A DNA stretch of 64,000 nt from Balanoglossus misakiensis. Taxonomy: Eukaryota; Hemichordata. Numbering within the stretch: position 1 is the stretch's first letter; the number at the start of each line of letters is the position of its first letter. Positions 60,447-64,000 of this stretch are shown here, one piece after another. Below the pieces are notes generated by a model. It did not search any database. It was given only the letters and a program-made list of their open reading frames with translations, and had not been told where the DNA came from. The stretch lies in contig CM082594.2 of NCBI GenBank assembly GCA_040954595.2, positions 3,658,001 to 3,722,000 of the forward strand, given 5' to 3'. The translations under genes were made by a program, and so were the position numbers.

Positions 60447-60662
60447 ATGTCTCTCCGGAAACAACGATTTTTTCGAGGGACACGTTTCTCTTACGTCCGC
60501 ATCTATTTCTACCTCGCTTATGTTCTTTTCTTCCTAGTTTCCTCTGATCTGCCCCTTCTTTCTGTCGAGTTGCACGGGCCCCCGAGTCACCCTCGTCGTC
60601 CAATTTGCGCTGATCATCTGAATGTCCTGCGGCGGCGCTACGAAGTCATGGTGTTTACATAG
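60447..60662 (+). CDS. possible type II membrane protein or first exon, unknown
   Basis: 71 codons from ATG at 60447 (A at -3). The N-terminus is strongly basic (MSLRKQRFFRGTRFSYVR), followed by one hydrophobic segment of about 20 residues (IYFYLAYVLFFLVSSDLPLL) and then a Pro/Arg-rich polar stretch (HGPPSHPRRP). Basic tail plus single anchor plus proline-rich stem is the layout of Golgi type II enzymes such as glycosyl- and sulfotransferases, often encoded in a first exon. No catalytic domain is present, and I see no clear splice donor before the stop. An upstream in-frame ATG at 60366 would add 27 residues. The patch is more CpG-rich than its surroundings. It could be chance. Confidence 0.25.
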   Translation: MSLRKQRFFRGTRFSYVRIYFYLAYVLFFLVSSDLPLLSVELHGPPSHPRRPICADHLNVLRRRYEVMVFT

Positions 60663-63600
60663 CACTGCGTCTACAGTTGATTTACCTTATTCATGTAGCC
60701 ACATAGCGCGCAGCGCGGTAAATGGTATAAATGACCGCGCATTGATACTGATCCGAACCTGAACGTCTTCGCCGCCGCGTCGGTACCAAATTTGATGCGT
60801 AAAGCGATTTATGCTGTACCGAGACGTAATCAGTAATGGAGACGTCCCCGCTATAGGAGAGAGACTGGGCATAAGGGATCGATCCATGTCTAGCATGATG
60901 GCGTCGGGACGTATTTGAGGCAATCTCGATACTACACACGGGCGAGACTTTGGCGACATCTTTGCAAGGTTCAACCTCAGCATTTACTGTAATTATACAA
61001 TTCGTATATATGCTTTTCACGTGCCAACGAAATCTACTGTATCACCGCCGGCAACGAGTCTTTTCGAAGGGGTATAGTACCACTTGCTGATAATGTGTAA
61101 TCAGCATACACAAATCTCTCCTGACTCGCTTCGCTCTAGATCTTCTTCTAAGAATACCTCATAAGCTTGCCTCGCAGCCTAACTGAATTGTAAACTTGTA
61201 AACAGAAGTCATCTCCATCATTTTGTAGCGATGACATTATTTCCACATACAAGTTGGGGTGTGTGAGGGGTTGTAAAATGTGGCACAACGTTTTATCACA
61301 TCGTTAGACTATTTATTGTCGTGTAGGTTAACACACGGTACTCGTATCAGCGCGTATTGCCATGTTGCAGTACCATTTGTTGCCATTGAATAATTCACTC
61401 TGTGCCCGGGTCGATACTCTATTCTGCGCGCTTACAATTCATCTGACCCATCTCGCGTGCATCCAATGCCATTAATCACTGTGACGTGTCATCCTACGTC
61501 AAGAGTATACACAGCCGAGCCATCAATAAATAATCAATTGTCTACAGTCTAAATGTCGAAGTTGAGGATTTCCCTGTAATGGCAACTCCGCTTACATGTA
61601 ACCTGCTTTTTATTGGCCCAACAGTCTACTTAAAGAAACACTTATTGTTCGCCGTATCAACCAAAATGTCTTATTCTAATCCCTGGTGTGTGCTGAACAC
61701 GGAGAGAGTTCGGTTTGTCAACATCCGTGTATACATGTGTGGGTGACGTCAGGAGAAGTTAAGTCTAAAGGCTGTTCACAGACTCAGGTGTCCACAGTAT
61801 TAAAGAAGGCTGGCTATTGATAGGCCGAATGTATGTTTAGTTAATACGGAGAAAATATAGCTAGGACAGTACATGTACTCATTAAACATTCATGCCAACT
61901 GACGAAAATTGTCACGAGTTTTTTACTCGTAATCAAGATTCAATCTGAAATGTGCGGTCGACGTACGCCTGTGAAGAAATGAGAAAACTTATCTATCTCA
62001 AAGGAATCTGAAACATCTATTACATAAGTCTACAAACATTTCTCTGAGCAGGCTAGAGTATACACCACGAAGGGAAAATTGTTTACTATTAAGACTCTAT
62101 CACCTATCACGGGAGTAAAGATTTCACTCAGAAACATTAGTACGACAGACTGATTGCGCTCAAATTTTCAGCGTGTCAGCGCAGTTTTGTGTTGTCATAT
62201 GACTTAAGTAATTCGTAGAGGATGGAACATATATTTTCTTGGTCTTCCGAAATGCAGTAACGGTGCAACGAGTTGATGGACAGAAACGGGACCACCAGTA
62301 TATAGTTTCAGAGTCAGGCGACTTTATTGCAAACGCAAACACTGGTTTGAGGATTGCTGGCCGATGACATTTGCGAATTTGGCTGTTGATATCGGTTTCC
62401 AAATAAAGTGTATCCCACCGAACATCATCCTGTCCAGATGGTCGCATGGGAAGCAGGTTCTGCGCTTAGGCACGGCCTTCATGGGAACTGTATATACGGT
62501 GACGTGCAGTTGAACCAGACTGTCAACTCCAAAGAACCACGCCGGCCTGTGTGGCGAATATGGGGGCGATAATATGAATATCGAATCTGATAGTTGCTTC
62601 AGTCCATCAGCGCCGATGGGAACTGTTTAGATCATACAGTGAATCAACTTAAATTAGTTCACCGTAAAATATTTCTATTCGACAGTTCAATCGAGGTTGC
62701 AAAACGTCAAATAAAGCTGACACACGTAAGGGTATCCCGGTGTTGATGAGAAAAAGATTGATAACGCCGCATGAAACGAGCCTAAAAATAGATTATTTAT
62801 GGCATGAATATTGGTCAGCTCATAGACAACGGAAAATTGCTTCGAATCTCTGTGGAGACAATATCCGATTCTAAAATTACAATTCAATAATTTCATCAAA
62901 TGTCGTTAGTTTTAACGCCTAGGTGATATATGAAAAGAAAGGAGTTTTGTCACACATGGGAGTTTTTGAGATTTAATAGGGCGAGTTTTACAATTGATAG
63001 ATGGCTTAAGAGTCACAGACGCTCGCGTATACACACGTGTGGCACCTAACCATGGCAAATATGACTTACTATACCCTTCGTTTAATCTCGTCATTTCCTT
63101 CATACGGGCATTTCTATTAGCACTTCCTAACCGGAAGCAACAAGCCAGTTCATCAGTACTCTTGCCGGTCCCAGTTGCCAAGTTGAGATCTAGGCAGTCA
63201 CAGATTTTCACTTGTTAATGGATGTCCACGCGAAAAAAGATTTAGACCCGCTCTTTTAATTATATAAGGGCCCACAATGTGTAAATCGGAGGTGACGGCA
63301 CACCTTTATAAGGTTCTGTGAGAGGAAATATTTGCTTTCAAACGACGCAGCCTTTTGCCAGAATGCAGTGAGCAATTAACTATACATTTTTGGAAAGCTG
63401 AGAAGTCACGCAATGGAGCTGCATTATTTTCCCGCCGGCACAATTCTACTCTCATTGATTCCCATCGTCGTAAACTACGGGCTTCTTTGTGCAACACCCT
63501 TGAGAGGATGTTGAATAATCAAGGGCCAGGTACTAGCAACGATTTTTTTAAATGTCATAAATTAGGTTTTCAGCTGCGCTATAAAATAATGGCAGCATTC

Positions 63601-64000
63601 TGGTTGAATTGTACGCCATGTCAGAAAATTGCTTTAAGCTTCAACAGGGTGTTGCAGATTTTTTCTGCAGGATCTGTTCATTTTTATGATGCAATATCTA
63701 TTTTCGTAAAGAATGCTCGTCAAAACCATCTGAAAGTTAATAAATCATTCGCTAAACAAGATACAAAGGAACGCGGATACGTATCATAAACGTTGATGCT
63801 GAAATCAGTTCCCGGATGTAGTTATGGAATGTGGCTTCATCGAACAGGTGAAGTGTATTCGTGTGTTTTAATGTTTAAGCGGCGACACGACAATGAGCCC
63901 ACAGCTGCAAAATTCCTTCATCACGATCACTGAGCCGGAAGTTTCGACAGGCATATTCTTCACGCTTGGTCAGTGACCTGCGTTGGCTATTATAGGAGCA
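60663..64000. other. non-coding stretch to window end
   Basis: No recognisable gene. The longest frame (63355-63789, 144 codons) does not begin with ATG; it opens just after a TTTTGCCAG acceptor-like site. No domain is recognised, so I leave it uncalled. 60690-60990 is CpG-rich with two overlapping minus-strand frames, also unrecognised. Confidence 0.35.

Noticed and set aside
63355-63789. 144-codon open frame near the right edge
   Set aside because: No ATG start and no recognisable domain; only a loose acceptor-like site precedes it. Length is near the chance maximum for this window.

Overview
The window reads as nuclear DNA of an invertebrate animal, and it is gene-poor. I find no bacterial-style gene layout, no rRNA, no convincing tRNA and no long conserved open reading frame outside retrotransposon debris. 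The base composition is moderately AT-rich by eye, CpG is not visibly depleted, and the pentamer ACATG(TAC) recurs often. Long pentanucleotide, tetranucleotide and trinucleotide microsatellites are present, along with a tRNA-related SINE-like element, a TTAA-flanked MITE and pieces of L1/Tx1-like LINEs. This fits a marine invertebrate such as an amphioxus, hemichordate or mollusc, but I cannot name the species.

Layout. Bases 1-9,100 hold compound microsatellites, an 88-bp tandem duplication, two (GTACA)n arrays and an E-box cluster. At 9.1 kb there is a 160-bp relic of a LINE reverse transcriptase. From 9.3 to 23 kb the DNA is mostly unannotatable; the exception is a possible first coding exon at 19,353 that starts on a YY1-type AAGATGGCGGC. 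From 23 to 31 kb there is a rearranged inverted duplication, a strong GC-rich hairpin, a 40-bp minisatellite, a pair of near-perfect RFX X-boxes and an 84-bp piggyBac-type MITE. From 32 to 36 kb there are promoter-like CpG-rich patches, the SINE-like element between two (GAT)n arrays, and a 5'-truncated LINE on the minus strand with poly(A) and a short target-site duplication. From 36 to 52 kb there is little beyond X-box-like sites, homopolymer tracts and a decayed second copy of the MITE core. From 52 to 64 kb there is a local repeat family, a second YY1-type candidate first exon (53,772), a 39-bp minisatellite and a possible type II membrane-protein exon (60,447).

The most interesting object is the 39-bp minisatellite at 54,545-54,665. 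Read on the minus strand it lies directly behind a signal-peptide-like leader and encodes units of SVEFYRRQIQFLG. This is the architecture of a repetitive neuropeptide precursor (leader, dibasic sites, N-terminal Gln, Gly-Lys at the end). The opposite strand is also open, so the case is suggestive only. The rest of the window looks like an intergenic or intronic regulatory stretch: many RFX X-box, E-box, CCAAT/CRE and YY1 motifs and few transposons. No pathway or operon can be assembled from it.
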